Assembly: GCF_900115075.1 (NCBI RefSeq)
Contig: NZ_FOVG01000005.1
Coordinates: forward strand, 1-64,000
Origin: Candidatus Pantoea varia
Lineage (GTDB): Bacteria > Pseudomonadota > Gammaproteobacteria > Enterobacterales > Enterobacteriaceae
Length of the DNA stretch: 64,000 bases
Reading direction: 5' to 3'
Below the pieces are notes generated by a model, which saw nothing but the letters and a program-made list of their open reading frames with translations, made no database searches and had not been told where the DNA came from. Positions 1-13,489 of this stretch are shown in pieces. Numbering within the stretch: position 1 is the first letter of the stretch; each line of letters starts with the position of its first letter. Both the position numbers and the translations under genes were made by a program.

Positions 1-26
1 GTTAGCGTCCTGTCGCGAGGTGGCGT

Positions 27-54
27 ATATTACGCTTTCCTCCTGCAGAGTCAA
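27..54 (-). promoter_or_regulatory. rRNA operon promoter P2
   Basis: Read on the minus strand there is a -35 box TTGACT (49-54), a 16-bp spacer and a -10 box TAATAT (27-32). It lies about 120 bp downstream of P1, the normal tandem layout of enterobacterial rrn operons. The 16S gene itself is outside the window. In E. coli hemG is likewise followed by rrsA. Confidence 0.85.
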
Positions 55-145
55 CCTCTATTTCAGAAGTTTTTCTCCGGCGGCTCAGTCTCCTGTGCCT
101 CTCAACCCGTTTCCCGTTGCCGGTGTTCCGTGTCGATGGAGGCGC

Positions 146-173
146 ATTATAGGGAGTTCGCGCGGGCTGACAA
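146..173 (-). promoter_or_regulatory. rRNA operon promoter P1
   Basis: On the minus strand: -35 TTGTCA (168-173), a 16-bp spacer, -10 TATAAT (146-151), then the GC-rich discriminator GCGCC. This matches the E. coli rrn P1 core, and the bases after it (GACACGGAACA) are also rrn-like. The A/T-rich stretch just upstream (about 174-200) fits an UP element. P1 promoters are the growth-rate- and ppGpp-controlled ones. The operon reads toward the left edge. Confidence 0.92.
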
Positions 174-231
174 GTGTTTATTACGAAAAGATTATCGTTC
201 GCAGTAATTTTCATCAAATCGCGCTATTTCG

Positions 232-765
232 CTACGATTTGCCTGGTAACTGTGCAAAATCATTGGCAAAAGTGCGTACCTGCTGCCAGTCCGTGTACTC
301 CACTTCTTTTGTGGAATCTGTCTCACCGCCGGTCATACGCATAATCAACTGAATCATGACGCGATCAAACCAGCGATAGCGCGGATAATAGAGCGCGCCC
401 GCAAACACGGCACAGCAATCAGGTTGCCACGGCGAACTGGCCAGGAACTTCTGCGTATAAGCATTAGTTTCAGGAGAACGCTTCTCAGGTTTGCGCGCCG
501 TGAGGTTTACCGAAAAGAAACCGCTGGTACGCTGCTGCAAATCCTGAAGATGTTGCTTCACGAACTTATCAACGACCGGCTGGAAGTGGCCATAGCGAAT
601 TGAGGCGCCAATCAGCACGCGATCATACTGCGCCCAGTCAGGCAGAGTGGCATCCTGAATGTCCAGCACATCACATGGCTGCTGCTGACGGATCACCTCA
701 GCTATAGAAGAGGCAATCTTCTTTGTTTGTCCGTCGCGGGTGGAATAGAGAATCAGCGCTTTCAT
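232..765 (-). CDS. hemG: Menaquinone-dependent protoporphyrinogen IX dehydrogenase
   Basis: HemG oxidises protoporphyrinogen IX to protoporphyrin IX, the penultimate step of haem synthesis, passing electrons to respiratory quinones at the inner membrane. The 177-residue protein is a long-chain flavodoxin-like protein. The FMN phosphate-binding loop is STRDGQTKKIA (residues 8-18) and an RYGHFQP segment lies in the middle. Length matches the E. coli protein (181). It follows trkH by 17 bp, probably in one transcript, and precedes the rrn promoters, as in E. coli. Confidence 0.95.
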   Translation of the reverse strand: MKALILYSTRDGQTKKIASSIAEVIRQQQPCDVLDIQDATLPDWAQYDRVLIGASIRYGHFQPVVDKFVKQHLQDLQQRTSGFFSVNLTARKPEKRSPETNAYTQKFLASSPWQPDCCAVFAGALYYPRYRWFDRVMIQLIMRMTGGETDSTKEVEYTDWQQVRTFANDFAQLPGKS

Positions 766-782
766 GTCAGCATCCTTATTAA

Positions 783-2234
783 TTATTCACGCCAGAAAGT
801 AGGCGTGAACAGCACCAGCAAGGTAAATACCTCGAGACGCCCGAATAACATGGTGGAGATAAGAATCCATTTCGCCACGTCATTCATTGAAGTGAAGTTA
901 TCGGCCACAACCCCTAAACCCGGCCCGAGGTTATTCAACGTCGCGGCAACGGCAGCAAAGGCCGAGAAGTCATCGACGCCGGTGGCAATGATCGCCAGCA
1001 TGCTGACCAGGAACACCAGCGCATAAGCCGAGAAGAATCCCCATACGGCCTCAAGGATACGTTCAGGCAACGCCCGATTCCCCAGCTTAATGGTGTAGAC
1101 CGCATTCGGGTGAACCAGACGCTTAAGCTCACGGTTACCCTGCTTGCATAACAGCAGGATGCGGATAACCTTCAGGCCACCGCCGGTTGAACCAGCACAG
1201 CCGCCGATAAAGGCGGAGCATAACAGCAGCACCGGCAGGAACAATGGCCAGCGTGCGATGCTGTCGGTCGTGAATCCCGCTGTCGTCGCCATGGAAACGA
1301 CCTGGAAGAAGGCCTGGTTCAGCGTTTGCCAGCCACTGTCGTAAACATTGTGGAACCAGAGCACCAGCGTGCAGATCAACACCAGCGTCAGCTGAACACC
1401 AATGAACATGCGGAATTCCGGATCGCGCCAGTAAACGCGCAGATTCCGCCCGCTTAACATGGCAAAGTGCAGGCCGTAGTTACAGCCTGAGATCAGCAAA
1501 AACACCGCCACGATGGTATTGATGGTGCCACTGTGAAAATAGCCAATGCTGGCATCATGGGTTGAGAAGCCGCCAATCGCGATGGTCGAGAAGCTGTGGC
1601 CGATAGCATCAAAGGCCGGCATTCCTGCCAGCCATAATGCCAGCGCACAGGCCACCGTCAGCAGAACATAGATCAGCCAGAGTGTTTTGGCCGTTTCGGC
1701 AATACGCGGCCGCATTTTGTTATCTTTCAGCGGCCCCGGCATTTCAGCGCGATAGAGCTGCATGCCCCCGACGCCCAGAATCGGCAATATCGCCACCGCT
1801 AACACGATGATTCCCATACCGCCCAGCCACTGCAGCATCTGCCGATAGAAGAGGATCGCCTTGGGCAGCGAGTCCAGCCCCACCAGCGTGGTGGCGCCGG
1901 TCGTTGTCAGGCCAGAGAAAGATTCAAAGAACGCATCCGTCACGGAAAGATGCGGCTGTTCGGCAAAGATAAAGGGCATGGCCCCAACGCTGCCCAGCAC
2001 CGTCCAGAACAGGACGACAATCAGAAACCCTTCCCGCGGTTTGAGTTCGGTTTTCTTTTTGCGATTCGGCCACCACAGCAGCGAGCCGATCACCAGCGCC
2101 ATCATGAAGGTCTGGCTAAACGCCCGCCCCGCGCCATCGCGATAAATCAATGCGACCAGGCCGGGCAAAATCATCGTCACTGAAAAGAGGATCACCAGCA
2201 GACCGACTATGCGGGTAATGGCGCGAAAGTGCAT
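783..2234 (-). CDS. trkH: Trk potassium uptake channel subunit TrkH
   Basis: Inner-membrane, K+-conducting subunit of the Trk system, which works with the cytoplasmic NAD-binding regulator TrkA (not in the window). The protein has 483 residues, identical in length to E. coli TrkH, with many hydrophobic segments. The four pore-loop repeats are visible: TTTGATT near residue 110, IAIGGFST near 218, TTAGFTT near 318, and GCAGSTGGGLKV near 344. The start ATG lies 32 bp after yigZ, so yigZ-trkH-hemG probably share transcription. Confidence 0.96.
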   Translation of the reverse strand: MHFRAITRIVGLLVILFSVTMILPGLVALIYRDGAGRAFSQTFMMALVIGSLLWWPNRKKKTELKPREGFLIVVLFWTVLGSVGAMPFIFAEQPHLSVTDAFFESFSGLTTTGATTLVGLDSLPKAILFYRQMLQWLGGMGIIVLAVAILPILGVGGMQLYRAEMPGPLKDNKMRPRIAETAKTLWLIYVLLTVACALALWLAGMPAFDAIGHSFSTIAIGGFSTHDASIGYFHSGTINTIVAVFLLISGCNYGLHFAMLSGRNLRVYWRDPEFRMFIGVQLTLVLICTLVLWFHNVYDSGWQTLNQAFFQVVSMATTAGFTTDSIARWPLFLPVLLLCSAFIGGCAGSTGGGLKVIRILLLCKQGNRELKRLVHPNAVYTIKLGNRALPERILEAVWGFFSAYALVFLVSMLAIIATGVDDFSAFAAVAATLNNLGPGLGVVADNFTSMNDVAKWILISTMLFGRLEVFTLLVLFTPTFWRE

Positions 2235-2266
2235 TCAGCCGTTCCTTTAAATAATAGAGATGAACA

Positions 2267-2884
2267 TCAGGGTGTGAACGGGATCAGCGATAACGCGCCC
2301 CGACTAAAGTCTGACAGATTTTTTTTGAATCCGTCGATTTGTCCGTAAGGTACAGCCAGCGTCAGCGCGATGCGATCCTGAAACTGACTGTCGGTCACCT
2401 TACCGTCGAAACGCTGAACCAGCCGTTCAACATCACTGAGCTGTGGATAGTCACATTGCAACGTAAACAGCTTCATCGGCACTTTGCGCTGCCGTGGCAG
2501 CAGCTTAAGCCCCTGCTGAACGCCACCACCATAGGCTTTCACTAAGCCACCGGTTCCCAGCATGATGCCGCCGTAATAACGCACCACTACGGCAGTAATC
2601 TCGCCAATATCCGCGCCCATCAGCTGCGCCAGCATCGGTTTCCCTGCAGTACCCGAAGGTTCACCATCATCAGAGAAGCCGAGCTGTTGAGAATCATTCG
2701 GCGCGCCCGCGACCCATGCCCAGCAGTGATGCCGTGCAGCGGGATGCTCGCTTTTGACCTGCTGGACAAAGGCGCGCGCCGCCTCTGCCCCCTCGGTGTG
2801 CGCCAGCAGCGTAATGAAGCGACTCTTTTTTATCGTCTCCTCACTGCTGCTCACGGGCACAGCGGGAATATCAAAGGCCTCCAT
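2267..2884 (-). CDS. yigZ: IMPACT/YigZ family protein
   Basis: A 205-residue protein of the UPF0029/IMPACT family. The N-terminal domain carries the family signatures DDGEPSGTAGKPM (72-84) and VRYYGGIMLGTGGL (101-114); a small C-terminal domain of the DUF1949 type follows. The eukaryotic relative IMPACT regulates the kinase GCN2. The bacterial role is not settled, so no reaction is assigned. Its ATG overlaps the pepQ stop by one base (TGATG), pointing to translational coupling with pepQ. Confidence 0.9.
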   Translation of the reverse strand: MEAFDIPAVPVSSSEETIKKSRFITLLAHTEGAEAARAFVQQVKSEHPAARHHCWAWVAGAPNDSQQLGFSDDGEPSGTAGKPMLAQLMGADIGEITAVVVRYYGGIMLGTGGLVKAYGGGVQQGLKLLPRQRKVPMKLFTLQCDYPQLSDVERLVQRFDGKVTDSQFQDRIALTLAVPYGQIDGFKKNLSDFSRGALSLIPFTP

Positions 2885-4215
2885 CAGGCCAGATGCAGAT
2901 CGCGGGTTATGTTCTCAACGCGATGCGCATGGATCACCACGTTATCCTCGATACGAATCCCGCCATAAGGCCGAAGTGCATCGATAGCCTGCCAGTTAAA
3001 GTGCTGACTGAAACGGCCTGCACGCAGCGGCGCCAGTAATGAGTCAATAATATAGAAGCCTGGCTCGATGGTTAATACCATGCCCGGTTGCAGCACGCGG
3101 GTGCAGCGAAGATAAGGATATTGCGCAGGCGCGGCCAGATGCGTGCCCTGATCATCCTGCATAAAACCAGCCACGTCATGCACCTGCAGACCCAGCGGAT
3201 GCCCCAGTCCATGTGGCATAAACGGACCGGTCAGATCTTCAGCCACCAGCGCTTCTTCGCTGATTCCCTGCACCAGCTCAAACTTCAGCAACATCTTCGC
3301 AATACGCTGGTGCATCTGAAGATGATAATCGGTGTAGCGAACGCCGGCTTTCAGCGTAGCTATCAGCGCCAGCTCTTCCGCGTTCATCGCCTCAACCATT
3401 CTGGCATAGAGCGAACTGCTCTGCGCCGCATAGCTGCGGGTCAGATCGGCGGCGTAGCCAAGATACTCAGCACCCGCATCAATCAAAAAGCTGTGGCGTT
3501 TCGCCGGTGGCTGATGATCCAGCCGGGTGTAGTGCAGCACCGCAGCGTGTTCATTCAGCGCAATGATATTGCCGTAGGGCACATCGGTGTCGCGATGACC
3601 GGTCGCAGTCAGATAGGCCTGGTTGATATCGAACTCGCTTAAGCCTGCCGAGAACGCCTCTTTCGCGGCGAGATGACCGGCAACCGCCAGCTTCTGCGCC
3701 TGGCGCATACAGGCAAGTTCATAATCTGTTTTGATGCTGCGATGGAAATGCAGGAAGTCGATCACCGCTTTGGGATTGATATTGCCGGAGGCGATACCGA
3801 GCTGAGCCGCGCGCGCGTTGACCGGGCCAATATAGGCGACGTTATCACGCTGGGCAGGCAGCAACTGCGCAATCTCATCCGCATTTTTCAGGCCGACAAC
3901 CTCGACATCCCCGGTCCAGAAGCTATCCGGCAGCGGTTCAACGTTATGCCAGTAATCCACCGGAGAGTAGAACCACAGTTTGGGTTTATTCACCCCATCA
4001 ATCCACAGCCAGCAGTTAGGCACCTGCGTCACCGGCACCCAGGCCTTGAACTGTGGATTCACCTTGAACGGATAAGTGTGGTCATCCAGAAACACCGTCA
4101 ACAACTCACCGGAATGGATCAACATCGCATCCAGTTTGTTGCGTGCCAGCACCTGCTGCGCCCGTTGTTGCAACGTGGCGATATGCGCGTGATACAAGGT
4201 CTTCAGTGAATCCAT
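2884..4215 (-). CDS. pepQ: Xaa-Pro dipeptidase
   Basis: Cytosolic metallopeptidase that cleaves X-Pro dipeptides. The open frame extends upstream, but the start at MDSLKTLYH gives 443 residues, the E. coli length, and has GGAGAG just before it. The pita-bread fold metal ligands are present: two Asp in [18 protein letters not shown], His in HGLGHPLG, Glu in TIEPGFY and Glu in GGIRIEDN. The gene is divergent from fadBA; yigZ follows with a one-base overlap. Confidence 0.96.
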   Translation of the reverse strand: MDSLKTLYHAHIATLQQRAQQVLARNKLDAMLIHSGELLTVFLDDHTYPFKVNPQFKAWVPVTQVPNCWLWIDGVNKPKLWFYSPVDYWHNVEPLPDSFWTGDVEVVGLKNADEIAQLLPAQRDNVAYIGPVNARAAQLGIASGNINPKAVIDFLHFHRSIKTDYELACMRQAQKLAVAGHLAAKEAFSAGLSEFDINQAYLTATGHRDTDVPYGNIIALNEHAAVLHYTRLDHQPPAKRHSFLIDAGAEYLGYAADLTRSYAAQSSSLYARMVEAMNAEELALIATLKAGVRYTDYHLQMHQRIAKMLLKFELVQGISEEALVAEDLTGPFMPHGLGHPLGLQVHDVAGFMQDDQGTHLAAPAQYPYLRCTRVLQPGMVLTIEPGFYIIDSLLAPLRAGRFSQHFNWQAIDALRPYGGIRIEDNVVIHAHRVENITRDLHLA

Positions 4216-4357
4216 TGACGTCTCTCCAGTGTCGCGAAATGGCCGCAAGTTTAGCATACCCCATACGCAGATGCCGAAGTCGCGGAGCTGTGATCTTGTT
4301 AGCAAATAAGCAAAGAGCAGTTTGCAAATAATTAACATCACTCCCACACTCACGATC

Positions 4358-4374
4358 ATCTGGTATGACCAGAT
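4358..4374. promoter_or_regulatory. FadR operator of fadBA
   Basis: ATCTGGTATGACCAGAT is a near-perfect 17-bp palindrome (only the central base is unpaired). From memory it differs by one base from the E. coli fadBA FadR operator. It lies 28 bp before the fadB ATG, where bound FadR would block transcription until acyl-CoA releases it. Confidence 0.9.
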
Positions 4375-4401
4375 CACCTTTCGCGGTTTCAGGAGACGCA
4401 C

Positions 4402-7759
<3,358 letters not shown>

Positions 7760-7786
7760 TACGTTGAGTCTTACTTTGTCAGATTT

Positions 7787-7812
7787 ACCCGCCGTTAACC
7801 GGCGGGTTTTTT
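7787..7812 (+). terminator. Rho-independent terminator of fadBA
   Basis: Stem CCCGCCG / CGGCGGG with a short TTAAC loop, followed by a run of six T. It lies between the convergent fadA and fre ends. The complementary A-run on the left is short, so it mainly serves the plus strand. Confidence 0.85.
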
Positions 7813-7839
7813 CTATCGGCTACAGGCTGCTACCGGGAA

Positions 7840-8541
7840 TCAGATAAAGGCAAACGCATCGCCATACATCTGTGATTCCACGGCGCCACGCTCGGCACAG
7901 AAACGATCGCGGGCAATCTTCGCCATCTCAAAACGTCCGGCGATGTAGATCTCATGCTCGCTCAGCGTGCTGAAGTCCTGCATCACGGCCGTCAGGACCG
8001 TGCCTGAACGACCCTGCCAGCCCGCTTCGGGCTGCTCGACGACCGGGATCACCTTCAGGTTCGGGTGCTTGACTGCCAGCGCATCCAGCTCGTCCATATC
8101 GTACAGATGCTTGAGTTCACGTCCGCCCCAGTAAATGGCGATATCGCGCTCTGGCTGTTCCGCCAGCGCGGTAAGCAGAATGGAACGGGCATAGGAGAAA
8201 CCGGTGCCGCCTGCAATCAGGATCAGCGGTTTAGTGCTCTCTTCGCGCAACCAGGCATCGCCGTGCGGCATATCCACCGTGATCTGGCGATCGTTACGGA
8301 TGCGATCCATAACGGCCATGGCATAGAGGTTCAGATCGGACGCGCCGATATGCAGCTCAATGATATCTTTTTCCATCGGCGTTGAGGCCAGTGAGAACGG
8401 ACGCTTGTCGCGCTCATCCATCACTACCATCAGATACTGTCCCGCGCGAAAACTGAATTCCGCTTCAGGGATCAGGCGAACGCGATAGACCGTGTCGGTA
8501 ATCGCCTCAACTGAAGTTACTTTACAGCTTAACGTTGTCAT
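7840..8541 (-). CDS. fre: NAD(P)H-flavin reductase
   Basis: Reduces free flavins with NAD(P)H; the reduced flavin serves several cytosolic reactions, including prenyl-FMN supply and ribonucleotide reductase activation. An upstream in-frame extension exists, but the start at MTTLSCKVT gives 233 residues, equal to E. coli Fre. Visible features are the flavin-binding RPFSLAST and the nucleotide-binding [13 protein letters not shown]. It lies 41 bp after ubiD on the same strand. Pairing with ubiD makes sense because UbiD-type decarboxylases need prenylated reduced FMN. Confidence 0.95.
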   Translation of the reverse strand: MTTLSCKVTSVEAITDTVYRVRLIPEAEFSFRAGQYLMVVMDERDKRPFSLASTPMEKDIIELHIGASDLNLYAMAVMDRIRNDRQITVDMPHGDAWLREESTKPLILIAGGTGFSYARSILLTALAEQPERDIAIYWGGRELKHLYDMDELDALAVKHPNLKVIPVVEQPEAGWQGRSGTVLTAVMQDFSTLSEHEIYIAGRFEMAKIARDRFCAERGAVESQMYGDAFAFI

Positions 8542-8582
8542 GCGTTCCCTCTGTCGGGTCGTCTTTATGGTTGTGCTCGCCA

Positions 8583-10067
8583 TCAACGCTGTGGCGGCTG
8601 ATCAAAAATACCTAGCTCATCCCAGATAGCATCAATGCGCGCGGTGACCGCCGGATCTTTGACGATAGGTGTACCCCATTCGCGCTGCGTTTCACCTGGC
8701 CACTTGTTGGTCGCATCCATCCCCATCTTCGATCCCAGCCCGGACACAGGCGAGGCGAAATCGAGATAGTCGATCGGGGTATTTTCCACTAATACCGTAT
8801 CGCGGGCCGGATCCATACGCGTGGTAATCGCCCAGATAACGTCGTTCCAGTCACGCGCATTAACGTCATCGTCACACACAATAACAAATTTGGTGTACAT
8901 GAACTGCCGCAAAAACGACCAGACGCCAAACATGACACGTTTGGCATGCCCTGCGTACTGCTTTTTAATGGTCACAACCGCGAGGCGGTATGAGCAACCC
9001 TCAGGCGGCAGATAGAAGTCCACGATCTCCGGGAACTGCTTCACCAGAATCGGCACCAGGACTTCATTCAGCGCCACACCCAGCACCGCAGGTTCATCCG
9101 GCGGACGGCCGGTGTAGGTGGAGTGATAGATAGGCTTATGGCGCTGCGTAACATGCGTCACGGTAAACACCGGGAAGCTATCTACTTCATTGTAGTAGCC
9201 AGTGTGGTCGCCGTAAGGTCCTTCCGGCGCCATATCGCCCGCTTCGATATATCCTTCCAGCACGATTTCCGCACTGGCCGGCACGTCGAGATCGTTCGAG
9301 AGGCATTTTACCACTTCGGTTTTATTGCCGCGCAGCAATCCGGCAAACGCATATTCTGATAGCGTATCCGGTACCGGCGTGACGGCACCGAGGATGGTCG
9401 CGGGATCGGCACCCAGTGCCACCGAGACCGGAAAACGCTCACCCGGATGCGCTTTCGTCCACTCCAGATAATCAAGCGCGCCGCCACGGTGCGACAGCCA
9501 GCGCATAATCAGACGATTTTTGCCGATCACCTGCTGCCGGTAGATACCGAGATTCTGCCGCTCTTTGTGTGGGCCGCGCGTCACGGTCAGTCCCCAGGTA
9601 ATCAGTGGTGCTGCATCGCCAGGCCAGCACTTCATCACCGGAATGCGTGTCAGATCGACTTCATCGCCGCTGAACACCTCTTCCTGACAGGACGCATTAC
9701 GCACGCGTTTCGTCGGCATGTTCAGGACCTGCTTAAACTGCGGCATCTTGTCGAACAGATCGCGGAACCCTTTTGGCGGCTCCGGCTCTTTCAGGAAGGC
9801 CAGCAGTTTACCCACTTCACGCAGTGCGCTGACCTCCTCCTGGCCCATGCCCATCGCCACACGCTTTGGCGTGCCGAACAGATTACACAGTACCGGCATG
9901 TCGTACCCTTTCGGGTTTTCAAACAGCAAGGCGGGGCCACCGGCACGCAGAGTGCGATCGGCAATTTCGGTCATTTCCAGTTCAGGGTCGATCGACTGGG
10001 TAATGCGCTTTAGCTCACCGCGCTGTTCGAGCAGCGCGAGAAAGTCTCTTAAATCGTGATATTTCAT
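8583..10067 (-). CDS. ubiD: 4-hydroxy-3-polyprenylbenzoate decarboxylase
   Basis: Ubiquinone biosynthesis enzyme that decarboxylates octaprenyl-hydroxybenzoate using prenylated FMN made by UbiX. The protein has 494 residues (E. coli 497) and is recognisable along its whole length, from [21 protein letters not shown] through [12 protein letters not shown] to the C-terminal [11 protein letters not shown]. It is first in the ubiD-fre transcription unit and divergent from rfaH across a 240-bp region. Confidence 0.96.
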   Translation of the reverse strand: MKYHDLRDFLALLEQRGELKRITQSIDPELEMTEIADRTLRAGGPALLFENPKGYDMPVLCNLFGTPKRVAMGMGQEEVSALREVGKLLAFLKEPEPPKGFRDLFDKMPQFKQVLNMPTKRVRNASCQEEVFSGDEVDLTRIPVMKCWPGDAAPLITWGLTVTRGPHKERQNLGIYRQQVIGKNRLIMRWLSHRGGALDYLEWTKAHPGERFPVSVALGADPATILGAVTPVPDTLSEYAFAGLLRGNKTEVVKCLSNDLDVPASAEIVLEGYIEAGDMAPEGPYGDHTGYYNEVDSFPVFTVTHVTQRHKPIYHSTYTGRPPDEPAVLGVALNEVLVPILVKQFPEIVDFYLPPEGCSYRLAVVTIKKQYAGHAKRVMFGVWSFLRQFMYTKFVIVCDDDVNARDWNDVIWAITTRMDPARDTVLVENTPIDYLDFASPVSGLGSKMGMDATNKWPGETQREWGTPIVKDPAVTARIDAIWDELGIFDQPPQR

Positions 10068-10307
10068 GCGGCTTTAGCTTTCCGGCCAGAGTGAATCGGC
10101 CATTATAGGTCTGATTAAGCGGATATGCTGAGGTTTATCCGGCGGCTTCACAAGCTGACGTCCATTTCCTGCCACCTTTTCTGCTGCCCACCGGTATGTT
10201 AAGAAAATTCTCAGTTTTTTTTCGCTGCGGGACGCTTTACCCTGCCCCTGCGCTATAACTCTGGCAGCAGTTTTGCTATTCTTAGCGTCCATTCAATGGG
10301 AGCAGTT

Positions 10308-10796
10308 ATGGAATCCTGGTACTTACTCTATTGCAAACGTGGACAGCTATTGCGCGCGAAGGAGCATCTGGAGCGGCAGGAAGTGAATTGCCTGAGTCCA
10401 ATGATCGCTCTGGAAAAGATCGTGCGCGGTAAACGCACCACGGTGAGTGAGCCACTTTTTCCAAATTATCTGTTTATTGAATTCGATCCGGAAGCGATTC
10501 ACACCACGACCATCAGCAGCACCCGGGGTGTCAGTCACTTCGTGCGCTTCGGCACCACGCCCGCGACTGTGCCTTCGGCCGTGATTGAAGCGCTGGAGAC
10601 CGACGTCCCGCAAATCCTGCTTGATCCTGAGACCCCACAAAGCGGCGATGAAGTGGTCATCACCGAAGGGACGTTTGAAGGGCTGCGCGCCATCTTTGCC
10701 GAGCCGGATGGTGAAACACGCTCGATTCTGTTACTTAATCTGCTGAACAAGCAGGTGATGCGCAGCGTGGATAACAAGCAGTTCCGCAAGCTTTAA
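10308..10796 (+). CDS. rfaH: Transcription/translation anti-termination factor RfaH
   Basis: NusG paralogue that joins RNA polymerase at ops elements and prevents early termination in long LPS, capsule and similar operons. An in-frame ATG exists at 10296, but the ATG at 10308 has a good ribosome site (GGGAG, spacing about 6) and yields 162 residues, the E. coli length. The N-terminal NGN domain starts [12 protein letters not shown]; the C-terminal KOW domain carries [11 protein letters not shown]. The stop overlaps the convergent tatD stop by about 3 bp. Confidence 0.96.
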   Translation: MESWYLLYCKRGQLLRAKEHLERQEVNCLSPMIALEKIVRGKRTTVSEPLFPNYLFIEFDPEAIHTTTISSTRGVSHFVRFGTTPATVPSAVIEALETDVPQILLDPETPQSGDEVVITEGTFEGLRAIFAEPDGETRSILLLNLLNKQVMRSVDNKQFRKL

Positions 10797-11575
10797 ACCA
10801 GTCTGAACAACGTCCGCGCATTCTGATCAATGCGGACCGCCAGTTCCTCAGCATTCTCGCCACGCCATGTCGCCACCTGATTAACAATATGCGGTAAAAA
10901 GCAGGGTTCGTTCCGGCGTGAGGTCGGGCGCGGGCGCATGTCACGCGGCAGCAGATAAGGCGCATCGGTTTCCAGTAGCAGACGATCGGCTGGAATCAGT
11001 GGCAGCAGCTCACGCAGTTCCAGACCACGACGCTCATCGCATACCCAGCCCGTTATCCCCACCGATAATCCCATTGCCAGACAGGCTTCCAGTTCCTCAC
11101 GCGTGCCGGTAAAGCAGTGGATCACCGCACCCGGCAATTTTGGCAGCCAGGGCCCAAGCACCGCAGCGAAACGCTCATGAGCTTCGCGGCAGTGAAGAAA
11201 CACCGGCATATTGAGTTCTGCCGCCAGAGCCAGCTGCGCGTCAAACGCATACTCCTGCTGCTCATGCGCCGACAGATTGCGGTTGAAATCGAGTCCGCAC
11301 TCACCGATAGCCACCACTTCCGGTTTTTCAGCCAGGCGACGCAGGGTGCTGGCAATTTCCACAGACCATTCACTGGCATGATGAGGGTGAACGCCCGCAG
11401 TAGACCAGCAGAAGTCAGGTTGAGCTTCAGCCAATCGCTGAGCCTGCTGGCTCTCCAGCGCGTTAGTGCCGGTAATCAGCATCCCGGTGACGCCCGCATC
11501 ACGCGCGCGTTTAACCACCTTTTGCCGGTCGGAGGCGAATTGCGTGCTGGTCAGGTTTACACCGATATCAAACAT
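10793..11575 (-). CDS. tatD: 3'-5' DNA/RNA exonuclease TatD
   Basis: TIM-barrel metal-dependent nuclease of the TatD family. It sits with the tat genes but is not needed for Tat transport. The start at MFDIGVNLT gives 260 residues, like E. coli. Metal and active-site motifs are visible: [25 protein letters not shown] and LETDAPYL. It follows tatC by 88 bp containing a terminator, so its expression is probably partly uncoupled from tatABC. Confidence 0.95.
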   Translation of the reverse strand: MFDIGVNLTSTQFASDRQKVVKRARDAGVTGMLITGTNALESQQAQRLAEAQPDFCWSTAGVHPHHASEWSVEIASTLRRLAEKPEVVAIGECGLDFNRNLSAHEQQEYAFDAQLALAAELNMPVFLHCREAHERFAAVLGPWLPKLPGAVIHCFTGTREELEACLAMGLSVGITGWVCDERRGLELRELLPLIPADRLLLETDAPYLLPRDMRPRPTSRRNEPCFLPHIVNQVATWRGENAEELAVRIDQNARTLFRLV

Positions 11576-11600
11576 AATTTTTCCCACTGTTTATAAACAA

Positions 11601-11622
11601 AAACCGCCCATCCGGGCGGTTT
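11601..11622 (-). terminator. Terminator between tatC and tatD
   Basis: Nine-base stem AAACCGCCC / GGGCGGTTT with a four-base loop, followed on the minus strand by TTGTTT. It should end most tatABC transcripts before tatD. Confidence 0.75.
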
Positions 11623-11663
11623 GGCTTGATCGCTTCCCGCCTGTGCGGGTAAAGCCGTCAGCA

Positions 11664-12422
11664 TCAGGAATCGCTGTTCTCGTCCTCATCCTGTGACCGG
11701 CGGCCTTTACCCACATAGTAACGGGAAAAGAATACGCCGACTTCAAACAGGCAGTACATCGGAATAGCGAGCAAAGTTTGGGAAAAAACATCCGGCGGTG
11801 TGAGCAGCATCCCGACTACGAAGGCGCCCACCAGAATATAGGGACGTTTCTTCTTTAAATCTTCCGGGCTGGTGATTCCGGTCCAGCACAGCAACACAAT
11901 CGCCACCGGCACTTCAAACGCCACACCAAATGCCATAAACAGTGTCATGACAAAATCGAGGTATTTGGCAATATCCGTCGCAACGGTGACGCCGATCGGC
12001 GCGGTCTTGGTGAAAAAACCAAATGCCAGCGGGAAGACCACGAAATAGGCAAAAGCCACGCCGAAGTAAAACAGGAAGGTGCTGGAAAAGAGCAAAGGCA
12101 TAACCAGCTTACGCTCATGTCGGTAAAGCGCCGGGGCGATGAAAGCCCAGACCTGATAGAGGATCACCGGCACCGCAAGAAACACCGACACAATAATGGT
12201 CAGCTTAATCGGGGTGAAAAACGGTGAGGCCACATCGGTCGCAATCATGCTGGAGCCAACCGGCATCTGGCTGATCAGCGGAGCCGCAACCAGCTGGTAG
12301 ATATCATTAGCGAAGAAAACCAGCACCAGGAAAATCCCCAGTACGGCGAGGATGCAGTTCAGTAGTCGCTTACGCAGCTCAATCAGATGACTGATGAGCG
12401 GTTGGGTATCTTCAACGGCCAT
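11664..12422 (-). CDS. tatC: Sec-independent protein translocase subunit TatC
   Basis: Polytopic inner-membrane receptor that, with TatB, binds twin-arginine signal peptides. The 252-residue protein (E. coli 258) starts [21 protein letters not shown], with the conserved N-terminal [11 protein letters not shown] motif. Six hydrophobic segments follow, with the conserved FE pair in the [10 protein letters not shown] region. Its ATG overlaps the tatB stop by one base (TAATG), so translation is coupled. Confidence 0.96.
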   Translation of the reverse strand: MAVEDTQPLISHLIELRKRLLNCILAVLGIFLVLVFFANDIYQLVAAPLISQMPVGSSMIATDVASPFFTPIKLTIIVSVFLAVPVILYQVWAFIAPALYRHERKLVMPLLFSSTFLFYFGVAFAYFVVFPLAFGFFTKTAPIGVTVATDIAKYLDFVMTLFMAFGVAFEVPVAIVLLCWTGITSPEDLKKKRPYILVGAFVVGMLLTPPDVFSQTLLAIPMYCLFEVGVFFSRYYVGKGRRSQDEDENSDS

Positions 12423-13123
12423 TATCGTTCATCACTTGCAGAAGAGGAGGTAGCGGAATTACGCACAGAATCTGTCGGTCTGGCAACATCAGCAGCGGGG
12501 GCCTGTGCCGGCGCGCTGGCCACGGCGGCAGGTGCGGCAGAAGATTGCACAGCCGGAGCGGATGAAACGGCTGACGGAGACTGTGCCGGGGCAGTGGCAA
12601 CAGCGGAAGGTGCCGCAGAAGGTTGCACAGCCGTGACAGAGTCTGCAACCGGAGCGGGGGCCTGTGCCGGCGCGCTGGACTGATGTTCTGCGGTAGCCGG
12701 CGTCGCCGCAGGCTCAACCGGGCCAGGTTCTGAGGCCTGCACCGTTTCAGAAGCGGGCTGAGGCGCGGGCCTGTGCTGGGCCGAATGAATGGTGTTTGCC
12801 TCGTCTTCCTCTTTTTCAATGTCGATGCTCTGACTGACCGAGCGTTTCATTGAATCCGCAGTTTTACGCAGCTCTTCCATTGACTCTTTCAGCTCAGGTG
12901 AGAGTGTGCCGCGGCTCGCTTCTTCCACCTTTTTCAGGCTGTCCTGCAGCTCCTGCAGCTTGAGCTCCTGCGCCAGTTCATGTTGTACATTGGCTGCCAG
13001 CGAACGAATCGCCCTGATCCAGCCGACCACGGTTTTCACCGCAACCGGTAAACGTTGCGGGCCGAGTACAATCAGCCCGATAACGAACACCAATACCAGT
13101 TCACTAAAACCAATATCGAACAC
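12422..13123 (-). CDS. tatB: Sec-independent protein translocase subunit TatB, with long C-terminal tail
   Basis: Forms the Tat substrate receptor with TatC. The N-terminus is typical: one membrane helix ([20 protein letters not shown]), the hinge GPQRLP, then an amphipathic helix and a charged helical segment to about residue 115. The rest, to residue 233, is low-complexity Ala/Pro/Gln/Ser built from repeated SAPAQ- and VQSSAAP-like units. E. coli TatB has 171 residues, so the tail is unusually long. The encoding DNA carries two exact 26-bp repeats. tatA lies 3 bp upstream. Confidence 0.95.
   Translation of the reverse strand: MFDIGFSELVLVFVIGLIVLGPQRLPVAVKTVVGWIRAIRSLAANVQHELAQELKLQELQDSLKKVEEASRGTLSPELKESMEELRKTADSMKRSVSQSIDIEKEEDEANTIHSAQHRPAPQPASETVQASEPGPVEPAATPATAEHQSSAPAQAPAPVADSVTAVQPSAAPSAVATAPAQSPSAVSSAPAVQSSAAPAAVASAPAQAPAADVARPTDSVRNSATSSSASDER
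12494..12519 (-). repeat. 26-bp direct repeat in tatB tail, copy 1
   Basis: Identical to 12653-12678, 159 bp (53 codons) away. It lies within the Ala/Pro-rich tail and encodes part of an S-A-P-A-Q-A-P unit. In-frame spacing means that slippage or recombination between the copies would lengthen or shorten the tail without a frameshift. Confidence 0.8.
12653..12678 (-). repeat. 26-bp direct repeat in tatB tail, copy 2
   Basis: Second copy of the repeat at 12494-12519. The DNA between the copies also contains partly repeated blocks, for example GTTGCACAGCC-type segments near 12550 and 12620. Confidence 0.8.
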
Positions 13124-13126
13124 GGT

Positions 13127-13381
13127 TTACACCTGCTTGTCGTTCTTGGCGTCTTCTTTGGTAGCCGAAGTTTGCTGTTTATCAGCCAGTGTTTTGGCCG
13201 CGAAGTCAGCGTCCTGCTCTTTCGGTTGATCCTTTTTATCGTCCTCGTCACTCATGGCTTTCTTGAAGCCACGAATCGAAGAACCTAAATCTGAACCCAG
13301 ATTACGCAATTTATTGGTACCGAACAGAAGTACAACAATGACGGCAATGATTAACAATTGCCAGATACTGATACCGCCCAT
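13127..13381 (-). CDS. tatA: Sec-independent protein translocase subunit TatA
   Basis: Pore-forming or membrane-thinning subunit of the Tat pathway. The 84-residue protein starts [20 protein letters not shown], followed by the essential FG at the hinge ([10 protein letters not shown]), an amphipathic helix ([12 protein letters not shown]) and an acidic/lysine-rich tail. E. coli TatA has 89 residues. First gene of tatABC, 108 bp after ubiB on the same strand, a gap that can hold its promoter. Confidence 0.96.
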   Translation of the reverse strand: MGGISIWQLLIIAVIVVLLFGTNKLRNLGSDLGSSIRGFKKAMSDEDDKKDQPKEQDADFAAKTLADKQQTSATKEDAKNDKQV

Positions 13382-13489
13382 GAGATAGCCTCTAATATTC
13401 TGTGAAAACGATGAGGTAATGCACCACAGAGTGCCCTTTCAACCGGGCCTGAGCCAGCGACATTACCTTTTTTTAGACGGACGTGACAA

